DNA of 64,000 bases from Alphaproteobacteria bacterium (GTDB lineage Bacteria; Pseudomonadota; Alphaproteobacteria; UBA6615): the NCBI GenBank assembly GCA_021774575.1, contig JAJFIX010000023.1, forward strand, positions 68,166-132,165, in the 5' to 3' direction. A model generated the notes under the pieces. It was given only the letters and a program-made list of their open reading frames with translations, had not been told where the DNA came from and searched no databases. Made by a program: the position numbers and the translations under genes. Shown here one piece after another: positions 52,977 to 61,467 of this stretch; positions within the stretch are counted from its first letter, which is position 1, and every line of letters begins with the position of its first letter.

Positions 52977-54479
52977 ATGCGAAAAATGCCCTTAGTGATG
53001 GCTCTTTCTCTGTTCGTGTTTTCAAATTCCGTCAGTTTTTTCTCGCCTAACGCCCAAGCGCAAATTCGAATTCAGCCGCCCCAGCGGGTTTTACCGGTGC
53101 CGACTTCACCGGACCCCAACACCCTCGCTCAATTTGTGATACCCAATACAATTCGTGGGATCAGCGTGAACCGGGCGCGGGTGACAAGCCACGTTATGCG
53201 GCCAACCAATCTGTCCGGCGTAACCAGCGATGACGGTTTGGATAGCCGTGATATACGGGCGTTGCCAAGGGTCGCGACCGTCGTTCCCGGCATTTCTATT
53301 TCGCCAGGGATAACCAGAGTTCGACCCGGCACGATCACGGTTCAGCCCCCGGTTATAACGCGCCGACCGGGCAGGTTAACGATAACCCCCGGACGGGCGA
53401 CGGTACCTCCTGTCGGGACTGCGCCGAACTTGACTGCGCCGATATTGCCCAGCTTGAACGTCAACGGGTTTGGCGACGATTTGCATGCGGCGCTAAAAGA
53501 CGTGGTTGGTGGGTATTTCATGCGAATGCTGGAAAACGGCCAGCCGATCTATACCTTGCAATGGAATTGGTCGATTGCCCCGGGAGACGGTGGGCAAGGC
53601 TGGGGCCCGGACCGCAATATGCATATCGCCAGCGTGTCCAAGCTGATGACGGCCATTGGTATGACCCGATTGCTCGAAGAGAAAAACATATCGCCCGATA
53701 CACCGATCATCGGGTTTCTGCCGACCTATTGGCAATTTGGCCCGAACATCAACCAAATTACTTTCCGTGACCTGTTGACCCATCGGTCTGGATTTTCGAC
53801 CGGCGGCTCGAGCTCCGACTATCAGTTCATGAAGGCGCGGGTTGCCAGTGGCGTCACCGGTCTCGGTGGTTACGACTACGAAAATATGAATTTCGGTCTG
53901 TGTCGTATCTTGATGGCGGTGATTAACGGCAATGTTGCAAAAAACATGACCTTGGCGCCGATCTTTGCCAGTCTTACTGATCAGCTCTGGGACGCGGTGA
54001 CGATCGATGCATACGATCAATATATGCAAAATAATGTTTTTGCGGTTTCGGGCGTGGCAAACGCCGATTTGACCCATCCGGGAAATGGCGCTTTGGCCTA
54101 TGATTTTCCCGGCGGCTCGGGTTGGAATTCGGGAGATCTCTCAACGGTTTCGGGGGGCGCCGGGTGGCACATGTCGCCCAACGAAGTCTTGAGCGTCATG
54201 GCCAATTTCCGTCATGCGGGCAATATCGTGTCGCGGGCTGACGCCCAACGGATGCTCGATAACGGCTTTGGTATCGACCGGACCATTAGTTCACCGGCAG
54301 GCACTCTTTACGAAAAGAACGGCCTGTGGCGTGACGGGAACGGGCGCACGGAACAGAATGTCGCCTATTTCCTGCCCGGCGGACAGGAGCTCGTTGTCTA
54401 TGTAAACTCGCCAATCGGCCAGTCGGGTGCGTCGTTGCGCGAACTGGTGAAGAACACCTATCTCGCTAATGTTGAATAG
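52977..54479 (+). CDS. Exported serine hydrolase (beta-lactamase/penicillin-binding fold)
   Basis: A 500-residue exported protein. The signal peptide ends near NAQAQ (residue 29). A proline- and arginine-rich linker with PGxxxxxPG repeats covers about residues 90-160. The serine hydrolase domain then carries the SxxK nucleophile motif SVSK (S219, K222), YENMNFG as the equivalent of YxN, and a final GGAGWHMSPNEVL. This is a class C beta-lactamase-like family that includes esterases and D-amino-acid peptidases. I chose ATG 52977, six bases after AAGGAGA. Whether it has beta-lactamase activity cannot be read from motifs alone. Confidence 0.85.
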   Translation: MRKMPLVMALSLFVFSNSVSFFSPNAQAQIRIQPPQRVLPVPTSPDPNTLAQFVIPNTIRGISVNRARVTSHVMRPTNLSGVTSDDGLDSRDIRALPRVATVVPGISISPGITRVRPGTITVQPPVITRRPGRLTITPGRATVPPVGTAPNLTAPILPSLNVNGFGDDLHAALKDVVGGYFMRMLENGQPIYTLQWNWSIAPGDGGQGWGPDRNMHIASVSKLMTAIGMTRLLEEKNISPDTPIIGFLPTYWQFGPNINQITFRDLLTHRSGFSTGGSSSDYQFMKARVASGVTGLGGYDYENMNFGLCRILMAVINGNVAKNMTLAPIFASLTDQLWDAVTIDAYDQYMQNNVFAVSGVANADLTHPGNGALAYDFPGGSGWNSGDLSTVSGGAGWHMSPNEVLSVMANFRHAGNIVSRADAQRMLDNGFGIDRTISSPAGTLYEKNGLWRDGNGRTEQNVAYFLPGGQELVVYVNSPIGQSGASLRELVKNTYLANVE

Positions 54480-54495
54480 CTGAGGCGCTAAATAG

Positions 54496-54524
54496 GGGCC
54501 CGCGTCAAAATAAGGCGTGGGCCC
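54496..54524 (+). terminator. Stem-loop after the serine hydrolase gene
   Basis: GGGCCCGCGTC (54496-54506) pairs with GGCGTGGGCCC (54514-54524), eleven pairs with two G-U wobbles, around AAAATAA. It begins 17 bases past the stop codon. The following AAATTT is not a real T-run. Confidence 0.5.
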
Positions 54525-54658
54525 AAATTTGGGCAATTTCGGAAAGACCTTGGGTGCGGTGTAACCCCCTAAAAACATGTTCAAAATCACCGGTCGTGGG
54601 TGTGTGCAACTGTGAAAACTGCTTGCAATTCCGGTTTATTGATGCAAAATTAACCTTA

Positions 54659-54721
54659 CGTGACAAAATGTCGCGCACCAGCGACACTTTGTCGCTCACC
54701 AGCGACACTTTGTCGCTCACC
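54659..54721. repeat. Three tandem 21-bp palindromic units
   Basis: Two identical units (54680-54700 and 54701-54721) contain the inverted repeat AGCGACA-CTT-TGTCGCT followed by CACC. A diverged unit (54659-54679) precedes them. They lie about 57 bp upstream of the next gene's likely start. Tandem palindromes at this position suit cooperative repressor binding or a repetitive extragenic element; no spacers are present. Confidence 0.85.
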
Positions 54722-54777
54722 CGGGTTGCCAATTGTCGGCGTGGGGCCGAGGAATGGCAGAGAAAGGAATGCATCAG

Positions 54778-55344
54778 ATGTTGATGAGTACCCATAGCCA
54801 AAGCGAGGCGATCGGGGTTTTTGATGATCCCGGTAGGTTACAAAATTCGGTAGATGAGCTGCAAAGCGCCGGCTTTGATCGCGCGAGTTTCTCAGTGATG
54901 CCCTCGGTGGATACGGTTGAGAAGGAACTTGGCCACCGGCTGGGCAAGGTCGCAGATGTGTTGGATGATCCCGATATTTCCCGAGCGCTGCCGGTGAGCA
55001 CCCGCGCGGTTGGAATGGCCCAGGGGGTCATGGTTCTGTTTCCGCTCTATATCGGCGCGCTGCTTGCTCTCAGCGTTACCGCGTCAAACAGCGCCGGACT
55101 TGGCATGGTGAGCCTTGCGGCGGTGCTCGGGGGCGTGCTCGGCGGGGCGATTGGAATTTTACCGGCGATCAGGCTTCGGCGGCGCTACGCGAAAAGGATT
55201 GATGATAAAATTGAACGCGGTGGGCTGGTTCTCTGGGTCGCGGTTCACAATCAGGAATATGCGGACCGGGCGAAGACAGTGATGAAAAACAATCAGGCCT
55301 CCGACGTCCAAGTCCATGGCAGATTGGCCGCATCGGCGGCGTAG
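54778..55344 (+). CDS. Stress-type membrane protein with YflT-like N domain
   Basis: A 188-residue protein. Residues about 8-40 (AIGVFDDPGRLQNSVDELQS) resemble the general stress protein 17M / YflT type domain. Two hydrophobic helices follow (VMVLFPLYIGALLALSV, and GMVSLAAVLGGVLGGAIGILP), then a basic tail. It is probably an inner-membrane protein. I chose ATG 54778, nine bases after AAAGGA; several earlier in-frame starts exist. The upstream palindromic repeats suggest regulated expression, and a clear terminator follows. No enzymatic motif is seen. Confidence 0.65.
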   Translation: MLMSTHSQSEAIGVFDDPGRLQNSVDELQSAGFDRASFSVMPSVDTVEKELGHRLGKVADVLDDPDISRALPVSTRAVGMAQGVMVLFPLYIGALLALSVTASNSAGLGMVSLAAVLGGVLGGAIGILPAIRLRRRYAKRIDDKIERGGLVLWVAVHNQEYADRAKTVMKNNQASDVQVHGRLAASAA

Positions 55345-55373
55345 CCCGGTAATCCAACCTCCCAAGAAGAGCA

Positions 55374-55401
55374 GGGGACGCCTTTAGCGTCCCCTTTTTT
55401 T
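55374..55401 (+). terminator. Intrinsic terminator
   Basis: GGGGACGC (55374-55381), a CTTTA loop and GCGTCCCC (55387-55394) form a perfect 8-bp stem followed by seven T (55395-55401). It is the clearest Rho-independent terminator in the window and ends the stress-protein gene just before the convergent oxidase operon. Confidence 0.92.
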
Positions 55402-55410
55402 GTGAGCCTT

Positions 55411-55803
55411 TTATGGGTGGTGGACGACGAATTCCGGGGCTTCGCCGAAGAATATCAACCGGGTGATTTCGGTGTAATCGCCTTCAAACATCATCAAACT
55501 GGTAAAAACCAGAATGGCGAGCGGCGGCAGCATGACGGCGTAAACCAAGGCGAACCGTTCCCACGCCATATGCATGAAAACCGAAACGATCAGCCCCGCC
55601 TTCATGACCATGAAGGTCAAAATGAGCGTCCAACGAAGATAGCTCTGGAAATCGAAATAATCGACAAGATAGGAAAGTGTTGAGAGGACAAACAGCATCG
55701 CCCAGATCTTGAAATAAATTCCAAGTGGATGTTGCTGGCCCTCAAAATCCCCGTCGTCGCCGATGGGGGCTGAAGAGTGTTGCGTCGTTTCAGCATGTGC
55801 CAT
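55411..55803 (-). CDS. Cytochrome c oxidase subunit IV-type protein
   Basis: A 130-residue membrane protein with three hydrophobic helices (IWAMLFVLSTLSYLV, LILTFMVMKAGLIVSVFMHM, VMLPPLAILVFTSLMMF), the form of prokaryotic cytochrome oxidase subunit IV. The MKAGLIVSVFMHM helix is typical. It is the last gene of the leftward oxidase operon, nine bases after subunit III. It is accessory and probably stabilises the complex. Confidence 0.85.
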   Translation of the reverse strand: MAHAETTQHSSAPIGDDGDFEGQQHPLGIYFKIWAMLFVLSTLSYLVDYFDFQSYLRWTLILTFMVMKAGLIVSVFMHMAWERFALVYAVMLPPLAILVFTSLMMFEGDYTEITRLIFFGEAPEFVVHHP

Positions 55804-55812
55804 GTCGGACCC

Positions 55813-56520
55813 TCACCACAGATAGAAAAAGGCGAAAATAAATACCCAGACCAAATCGACGAAATGCCAATAGAGGCCCATTATTTCAACGGACTCGTAA
55901 TTGCCCTTTCGACTGGTGAAAAAGCCACGTCGCCCGGTATCGTAATCGCCGCGCAAAACTTTCCGAGCAACGATAAAGAGAAAGATGACACCGATCGAAA
56001 CATGAAACCCGTGAAATCCGGTTATCATGAAAAAGATCGAACCAAATTGGGCAGCGCCGAAGGGGTTGCTCCAGGGACGAACCCCTTCCTCCACGATCAG
56101 CTTGGTCCACTCAAAAGCCTGCATGCCGACAAAGCTCGCCCCGAGAATGGCGGTGATAACCAGAAATATCGCGGTCATAAAGCGGTTGCGCCGATAGCCG
56201 TAATTGACCGCCAATACCATCGTGCCGCTCGATGTAATGAGAATGAAGGTCATGATGGCGATGAGGATCAGCGGAATAGGCGTACCGAAAATGCTTAGGG
56301 CAAATATTTCGCTGGGATAGGGCCATGGGTCTGTCGTCGAAAGGCGCACGGTCATATAGGCAATCAGGAAACAGCTGAAGACGAACGTGTCGCTGACCAG
56401 GAAGATCCACATCATGGCCTTGCCCCAGGGGACATTTTTAAATGTCCGCTGGTCCGAACGCCAATCGTCGGCCATGCCTTCCCAGCGGTCGGGCTGCTTG
56501 GTTTCGGTCGTCTGCGCCAT
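55813..56520 (-). CDS. ctaE: Cytochrome c oxidase subunit III
   Basis: A 235-residue inner-membrane protein with five or six helices. IFLVSDTFVFSCFLIAYM, the acidic lipid-binding-type region FEWTKLIVEEGVRP, FFMITGFHGFHVSIGVIFL and YWHFVDLVWVFIFAFFYLW at the C terminus are COX3 signatures. Subunit III supports stability and proton uptake of subunit I. It is preceded by a second subunit III-like gene with a 15-bp gap, an arrangement like Bradyrhizobium coxMNOP as I recall it. Confidence 0.9.
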   Translation of the reverse strand: MAQTTETKQPDRWEGMADDWRSDQRTFKNVPWGKAMMWIFLVSDTFVFSCFLIAYMTVRLSTTDPWPYPSEIFALSIFGTPIPLILIAIMTFILITSSGTMVLAVNYGYRRNRFMTAIFLVITAILGASFVGMQAFEWTKLIVEEGVRPWSNPFGAAQFGSIFFMITGFHGFHVSIGVIFLFIVARKVLRGDYDTGRRGFFTSRKGNYESVEIMGLYWHFVDLVWVFIFAFFYLW

Positions 56521-56535
56521 GTCCCGTTCCTTCGT

Positions 56536-57195
56536 TCAGGTGGCCAAAAGTAGGCTGAATAATGCGACCCAGACCAACAGCAGAAAATGCCAATAGACGG
56601 TGCACATATCCAAGCTCGCGCGAATTTTGCTTGTATCGTTGCCGCGCAGCAGCTTGCCGCCGGTTCGGGCCCAGGCAAACAGCCCGCCGATCAGATGCAG
56701 CCCATGCAGCGCCGTGATCAAATAGAAAAAAGCATTGGCCGGGTTCGACGCGGCGAAATAACCCAGCTCCGTCATTTGGCGCCAAGCCAATAGCTGTCCG
56801 GCGAGAAACAGAACGGCAAATAGTCCGGCAAGGCTCAGGCCGATCCGGGCACGCCGCATATTTAACTGCCGGGCGCTGATTTGGGCCCACTGGAAGGCGG
56901 CGCTGCTCAGAATAATGATTGCGGTATTCAGCCATAAAATCGGTGGGTCGGGCAGGGCGGCCCAATCGCCAAATCCCATCCGCATGTAATAGGCGCTGAT
57001 CAACAGCGAAAACAAACCAGTAATGACGGTGATAAAAACGAACAATCCGAGCTTTGACTTTGGCAGCTTGATTTCCGCCCGGGGCATATTCTCGATGCCC
57101 TCGACGGCCCAGCTCTTGGTGGTTAAATCGTTTAGATACAACCAACGACCGATGGTGATCATGACGGCGAGCATGAATATGAGCGTAATAATCAC
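56536..57195 (-). CDS. Second subunit III-like oxidase protein
   Basis: A 219-residue membrane protein with about six helices, including one at the extreme N terminus (TLIFMLAVMITIGRWLYL). LFVFITVITGLFSLLISAYYM, AFFYLITALHGLHLIGGLFA and YWHFLLLVWVALFSLLLAT correspond to COX3 helices; the HGLH histidine motif is kept while the acidic residue of helix III is not evident. It starts at GTG 57195, spaced from AGGGG, 12 bp after subunit I. It is probably a diverged second subunit III. Whether both join the same complex is unknown. Confidence 0.8.
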   Translation of the reverse strand: MIITLIFMLAVMITIGRWLYLNDLTTKSWAVEGIENMPRAEIKLPKSKLGLFVFITVITGLFSLLISAYYMRMGFGDWAALPDPPILWLNTAIIILSSAAFQWAQISARQLNMRRARIGLSLAGLFAVLFLAGQLLAWRQMTELGYFAASNPANAFFYLITALHGLHLIGGLFAWARTGGKLLRGNDTSKIRASLDMCTVYWHFLLLVWVALFSLLLAT

Positions 57196-57207
57196 GAGCG
57201 TGATCCC

Positions 57208-59004
57208 CTATCCATCTTCGATATTTTCTAGGCCGGGCATGGTCGAGGGCGCCACATTTTGCGGAATGAAATCCGTTGCGAAACCCGGCACCGAATAGGC
57301 ATAGGCCCAGCGATAAACCGGTGGCAGTTCTGGTCCCCAATTGCCGTGACCCGGCGGCATGTCGGGGGTTTGCCATTCCAGCGATGTTGCATTCCAAGGG
57401 TTCTTCTCGGATTTTTTGCCGTAGCGCAGGCTCCAAAACAGATTGATGAAAAATATGATTTGGGCAACGCCGACCAGCAGCGTGATGACGGTGACAAACG
57501 CATTTAGCTGGCCCACTGAGGCGGGGATAAAGTCGGCCGGGGTGCCGCCGACATTGAGTTCGAAGTAGCGGCGGGGGACACCGAGCAATCCAATATAATG
57601 GAGCGGCAAGAAGATCGAATAGGCACCCAGGAAGGTAATCCAGAAATGGACTTTACCCAGCCCGACATGCAGCATTCGACCCGACATCAACGGGAACCAA
57701 TGATAAATCGCCCCGAAAACGACCATCAGCGGGGCCACCCCCATCACCATGTGAAAATGGGCGACGACAAACATGGTGTCGGACAGGGGGACGTCGACAA
57801 CCACATTGCCGAGAAATAATCCGGTGATGCCACCATTGAGAAAAGTGACGATAAAGCCGAGGGAAAAGAGCATTGGTATGGTGAAATGGATGTTTCCCCG
57901 CCATATGGTGAGCACCCAATTATAAACTTTCAGGGCTGTCGGAATGGCAATGATCAGGGTGGTCGTTGCAAAGAAAAACCCGAAGGCGGGATGCATGCCG
58001 CTGACATACATATGATGGGCCCAGACGACAAAGCTGATCGCGCCGATGGCGACAATCGCCCAAACCATCATTCTATACCCAAAAATATTTCGCCGCGAAT
58101 GGGCGCTGATCAAATCCGAGACGATGCCAAAGGCGGGCAAGGCGACGATGTAAACTTCCGGGTGACCGAAGAACCAGAATAAATGCTGGAATAAAATTGG
58201 ACTGCCGCCCCCATACTCCAAATGCTCACCAAAGGAGACAATGGCCGGCATGAAAAAACTGGTGCCGAGCACCTGATCGAGCAGCATCATGATTGCGCCG
58301 ACAAACAATGCCGGGAAGGCAAACAGCGCGAGTACGGTCGCGGTGAAAATGCCCCAAATTGTTAGGGGCAAACGCATCATGGTCATGCCCCGGGTCCGGC
58401 CCTGCAAAACGGTAACGACATAATTCAAGCCGCCCATGGTAAAGCCGACAATGAAGAGGGCCAGGGAGACGAGCATTAAGATAATGCCGAGGTCACTGCC
58501 CGGCGTGCCTTCAAGAATCGCTTGGGGCGGGTAAAGGGTCCATCCGGCCCCGGTTGGTCCGCCGGGAATAAAAAAGGTCGAGACCAAAATCAGCACAGCG
58601 AGCAAATAAATCCAATAGCTCAGCATATTGATATAAGGAAACACCATGTCGCGCGCGCCAACCATCAGGGGAATAAGATAGTTGCCAAATCCTCCGAGAA
58701 AAAGGGCGGTGAGCAGATAAATCACCATGATCATGCCGTGCATGGTGATGAATTGATAATAGGCTTCCGGTGAGATGAACGAAAAGACTTCGGGGAACCC
58801 CAACTGTATCCGCATCATCCACGATAGAACGAGGCCAACCAGACCAATGGCGATTGCTGTGCCTGAATACTGAATGGCAATGACTTTCGCATCTTGGGAG
58901 AAGACGTATTTCGTTATCCAGCTCTTTGCATGATAGAGATCGGCTTCCTCGACTTCGGCGACTGGGAGGGCATCGATATCTGTGTTGCCTATGTCGACCA
59001 TCAA
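57208..59004 (-). CDS. ctaD: Cytochrome c oxidase subunit I
   Basis: The catalytic subunit, 598 residues with about twelve helices. Haem ligand H89 is in ITMHGMIM. The CuB site is HPEVY (281-285, with the cross-linked tyrosine Y285 and the glutamate E283 of the A1 type) plus H330-H331, and HFH at 416-418 binds the haems. The K-channel lysine K359 is in AIPTALKVYNW. It reads leftward with 21 bp after subunit II. A1-type features predict a proton-pumping enzyme. Confidence 0.96.
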   Translation of the reverse strand: MMVDIGNTDIDALPVAEVEEADLYHAKSWITKYVFSQDAKVIAIQYSGTAIAIGLVGLVLSWMMRIQLGFPEVFSFISPEAYYQFITMHGMIMVIYLLTALFLGGFGNYLIPLMVGARDMVFPYINMLSYWIYLLAVLILVSTFFIPGGPTGAGWTLYPPQAILEGTPGSDLGIILMLVSLALFIVGFTMGGLNYVVTVLQGRTRGMTMMRLPLTIWGIFTATVLALFAFPALFVGAIMMLLDQVLGTSFFMPAIVSFGEHLEYGGGSPILFQHLFWFFGHPEVYIVALPAFGIVSDLISAHSRRNIFGYRMMVWAIVAIGAISFVVWAHHMYVSGMHPAFGFFFATTTLIIAIPTALKVYNWVLTIWRGNIHFTIPMLFSLGFIVTFLNGGITGLFLGNVVVDVPLSDTMFVVAHFHMVMGVAPLMVVFGAIYHWFPLMSGRMLHVGLGKVHFWITFLGAYSIFLPLHYIGLLGVPRRYFELNVGGTPADFIPASVGQLNAFVTVITLLVGVAQIIFFINLFWSLRYGKKSEKNPWNATSLEWQTPDMPPGHGNWGPELPPVYRWAYAYSVPGFATDFIPQNVAPSTMPGLENIEDG

Positions 59005-59025
59005 TCTATCCTTGTTCCGCTGTGC

Positions 59026-60123
59026 TCATGAGAGCGACCTGATATACGCGACCAACGCATCAAGCTCTTCTTCGGTTAAGTCGTATGGCGGCATCGACGG
59101 CGCGTATCCATCGACAATGGCCGCATTCGGATCGGTAATGGAGGTTTTCAAAAATTCCGCGTCGACCAGCACCGTGTCACCGCCGTCAAGGGTTTCGGTT
59201 TTGCCATAGAGCGCTAGCCAGCTTGGCCCCACGCCAGCACTGCCGTCTATCGAATGGCAGCCCATACAGCCTCGCGACTGTGCGATATCCCGGCCTTGAT
59301 CGGCCAGATCGTTCCCGGTGCTGATCCCGGCCGCGGCGAGGGTCTCGACAAAAGTCGATTGTTCGGCCAGCCAAATGCGGAAATCCTCGGGCTCATCGAC
59401 GACGACATGACCGCGCATATTATAGTGGCCGGTGCCGCAGAGCTCGGCGCACAGAACCTCAAACTTGCCGGTGCGGGTTGGGGTCATCCAAAAAAACGTG
59501 ACCATTCCCGGGACCATGTCCATCTTGGCCCGAAAATGCGGCACGTAAAAATTATGCAAAACGTCTTTTGACCGGAACAACAGCTTAATCGGCTGATCGA
59601 GTTCCATGTGCAATTCGTTGTTGGCAATCAGAATATCGTCGGCCCCAAAAGGGTCATCAAGATCAATGCCGAAGGGATTGTCACCGGTGATATTGGTGAT
59701 TTTCGTTGTGCCTAAGACACCGTCTGCGCCGGGATAGCGGTAATTCCAGGTCCATTGCTGGCCCACCACCTCAACTTGCGCGGCATCCTCGGGAACGGTC
59801 ACATAACTTGCCCAGGCAAAAAGCCCCGGCGTCAGCAGGGCGATAACCCCAACAGCCGTCCCCAGGCTCAGCCAGAGTTCAAGTTTCTTGCTTTCGGGTT
59901 CGTAGACGGCTGTGTGGCCTTCGCGGTTCCGATAGGTGTAAACCGAGTAGGCGAGAAACAGCATGATGACGGTAAAAACGACCCCGGTAATTACGAAAGT
60001 GATCAGGATCGTTTGATCGAATACCCCCCAATTGGAGGCGATTGGAGTCCACCACCAAGGGCTGAGAAAATGAAACAGCAGGGTGCCGACCCCTACCAGC
60101 AATAGTGCTATCGCGATACGCAT
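59026..60123 (-). CDS. ctaC: Cytochrome c oxidase subunit II fused to cytochrome c (caa3 type)
   Basis: A 365-residue protein with two N-terminal membrane helices, then a periplasmic CuA domain whose ligands are H190, C225, E227, C229, H233 and M236 (CAELCGTGHYNM). A C-terminal cytochrome c domain follows with haem site CMGCH (286-290) and probable axial methionine M344 in APSMP. The fusion makes the enzyme caa3-like. No cleaved signal peptide is obvious; the first helix serves as anchor. It is the first gene of the oxidase operon, about 263 bp from the acetyltransferase gene. Confidence 0.95.
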   Translation of the reverse strand: MRIAIALLLVGVGTLLFHFLSPWWWTPIASNWGVFDQTILITFVITGVVFTVIMLFLAYSVYTYRNREGHTAVYEPESKKLELWLSLGTAVGVIALLTPGLFAWASYVTVPEDAAQVEVVGQQWTWNYRYPGADGVLGTTKITNITGDNPFGIDLDDPFGADDILIANNELHMELDQPIKLLFRSKDVLHNFYVPHFRAKMDMVPGMVTFFWMTPTRTGKFEVLCAELCGTGHYNMRGHVVVDEPEDFRIWLAEQSTFVETLAAAGISTGNDLADQGRDIAQSRGCMGCHSIDGSAGVGPSWLALYGKTETLDGGDTVLVDAEFLKTSITDPNAAIVDGYAPSMPPYDLTEEELDALVAYIRSLS

Positions 60124-60386
60124 AACCGTCCCACCTCACACAAGATCTCCGTACGAAACGCGCTCGCAGCAGTCTTACGTAGGCTTGGTTCATGCCTTCG
60201 GTTATCGTCGGTCAATATTATTCAGGCAGAACACGTCGTAAGAATTTACTCGAGAACGCCCAGATACAAAGCTTCGCTTGCCCCCAATTGGTTCCAAGTT
60301 GGTCAATGGTACCGATTAGGTTAGCGAAAAAAAGGTGATCGGGCAAATCATAGCGACGCGATACAAAATATTACGTTATCGAGCGT

Positions 60387-61460
60387 CTAAATACTTACCT
60401 GTTGTACCGCTTCTTCCGCGATGGAATTTTCTGTAAATTTCGTTGCTAATCCTGTGGTTGAACGGGTCAGGTATAAGCGCTGGGCTGGTTTAAACCCGCT
60501 GCGTCCAAGAAATTGCAACAGCGGGAAATTATTCCAAGTGACATTGGTGCGTACAGCTTCGACATGCAGCGCATTCAGGTTGACCAGCAACTGAGAGATC
60601 AGAGCCGAGCCGACTCCATGGTGACCAAATCCGGGATGAACTCCGATTGTGTCGATCACTGCCACTGGTTCGGTGCGGCCATATTCACCGTAATCGACCC
60701 TGGCCATAATATAGCCGACGGGCAAATTATCGACTTCGGCAATCAGTGAAATTCTTATGCCCGTCTCACTCATGACTTCGCGGAATTTCGCCGCATAATA
60801 ATTGCGCCGGTCGCGACCAGTGAATTTGGTGTCAATGCGAATGACGGTTTCCAAATCACTTTCGTCCATTGAACGAACCGGGACCTTGTCCCGGGAGAGG
60901 GCTTCGAAATCGTCACCGCCGGGATCGGAAAAATCAGACATGTCGGCGTCGATCTGCGCTTCGGAAATATCGGCGTCAGGGGGATGCGCCAAGTGCATAT
61001 CACTGGCTTTGCATTCCAAAATATATCTGTCGGCGATTTCAAATCCGGCGCCGGAGAAAAAATGGATCAGGTTTCGGTTTTGCCAATCGATCTGGGTTCG
61101 CAATTCCCTGGCGCCCACCTCTTCTGCTTTTTCCGCCAGCCAATCCAAAATAAGGCCGCCATTGCCGGCATGACGCGCGTCAGGATCAACGCCGATGACG
61201 TCGATGACGGCAATGCGATGGTCGACACCAAACTCGCCGTCCTGTAGGCGGGCGATCGCATAGCCGGAAACCACATCATCGGGGCCGGTGACGGCGGCGG
61301 CGATAAAATCGCTCGCGTCGGCAAGGGCGGCGGCCAGCCGCTTTTCAAAAAACCGGCGTCGCGAGCGCCCGACAATTCTTGTGTCGACCTCTACCACCCG
61401 TTCAAGATCCGTCGCCCTTAACGGCCGAATGCCGGAGCTGATTGTTTCGCTCATATCCAT
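60387..61460 (-). CDS. Tandem GNAT N-acetyltransferase (two domains)
   Basis: A 357-residue protein with two GNAT modules. The first (about 10-150) has VIDVIGVDPDARHAGNGGLI as the acetyl-CoA-binding region. The second (about 195-340) has VIDTIGVHPGFGHHGVGSAL. Both keep a YAIAR or YIMAR strand and an aromatic turn. The gene follows bcrD by seven bases in the same direction, so it probably belongs to the benzoyl-CoA reductase operon. In Rhodopseudomonas, Pat-type acetylation controls aromatic acyl-CoA ligases; such a role here is inference. Confidence 0.85.
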   Translation of the reverse strand: MDMSETISSGIRPLRATDLERVVEVDTRIVGRSRRRFFEKRLAAALADASDFIAAAVTGPDDVVSGYAIARLQDGEFGVDHRIAVIDVIGVDPDARHAGNGGLILDWLAEKAEEVGARELRTQIDWQNRNLIHFFSGAGFEIADRYILECKASDMHLAHPPDADISEAQIDADMSDFSDPGGDDFEALSRDKVPVRSMDESDLETVIRIDTKFTGRDRRNYYAAKFREVMSETGIRISLIAEVDNLPVGYIMARVDYGEYGRTEPVAVIDTIGVHPGFGHHGVGSALISQLLVNLNALHVEAVRTNVTWNNFPLLQFLGRSGFKPAQRLYLTRSTTGLATKFTENSIAEEAVQQVSI

Positions 61461-61467
61461 TATCCTT

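Noticed and set aside
54659-54721. Possible CRISPR array
   Set aside because: The units are directly adjacent without spacers and there are only three of them; no cas gene is present.
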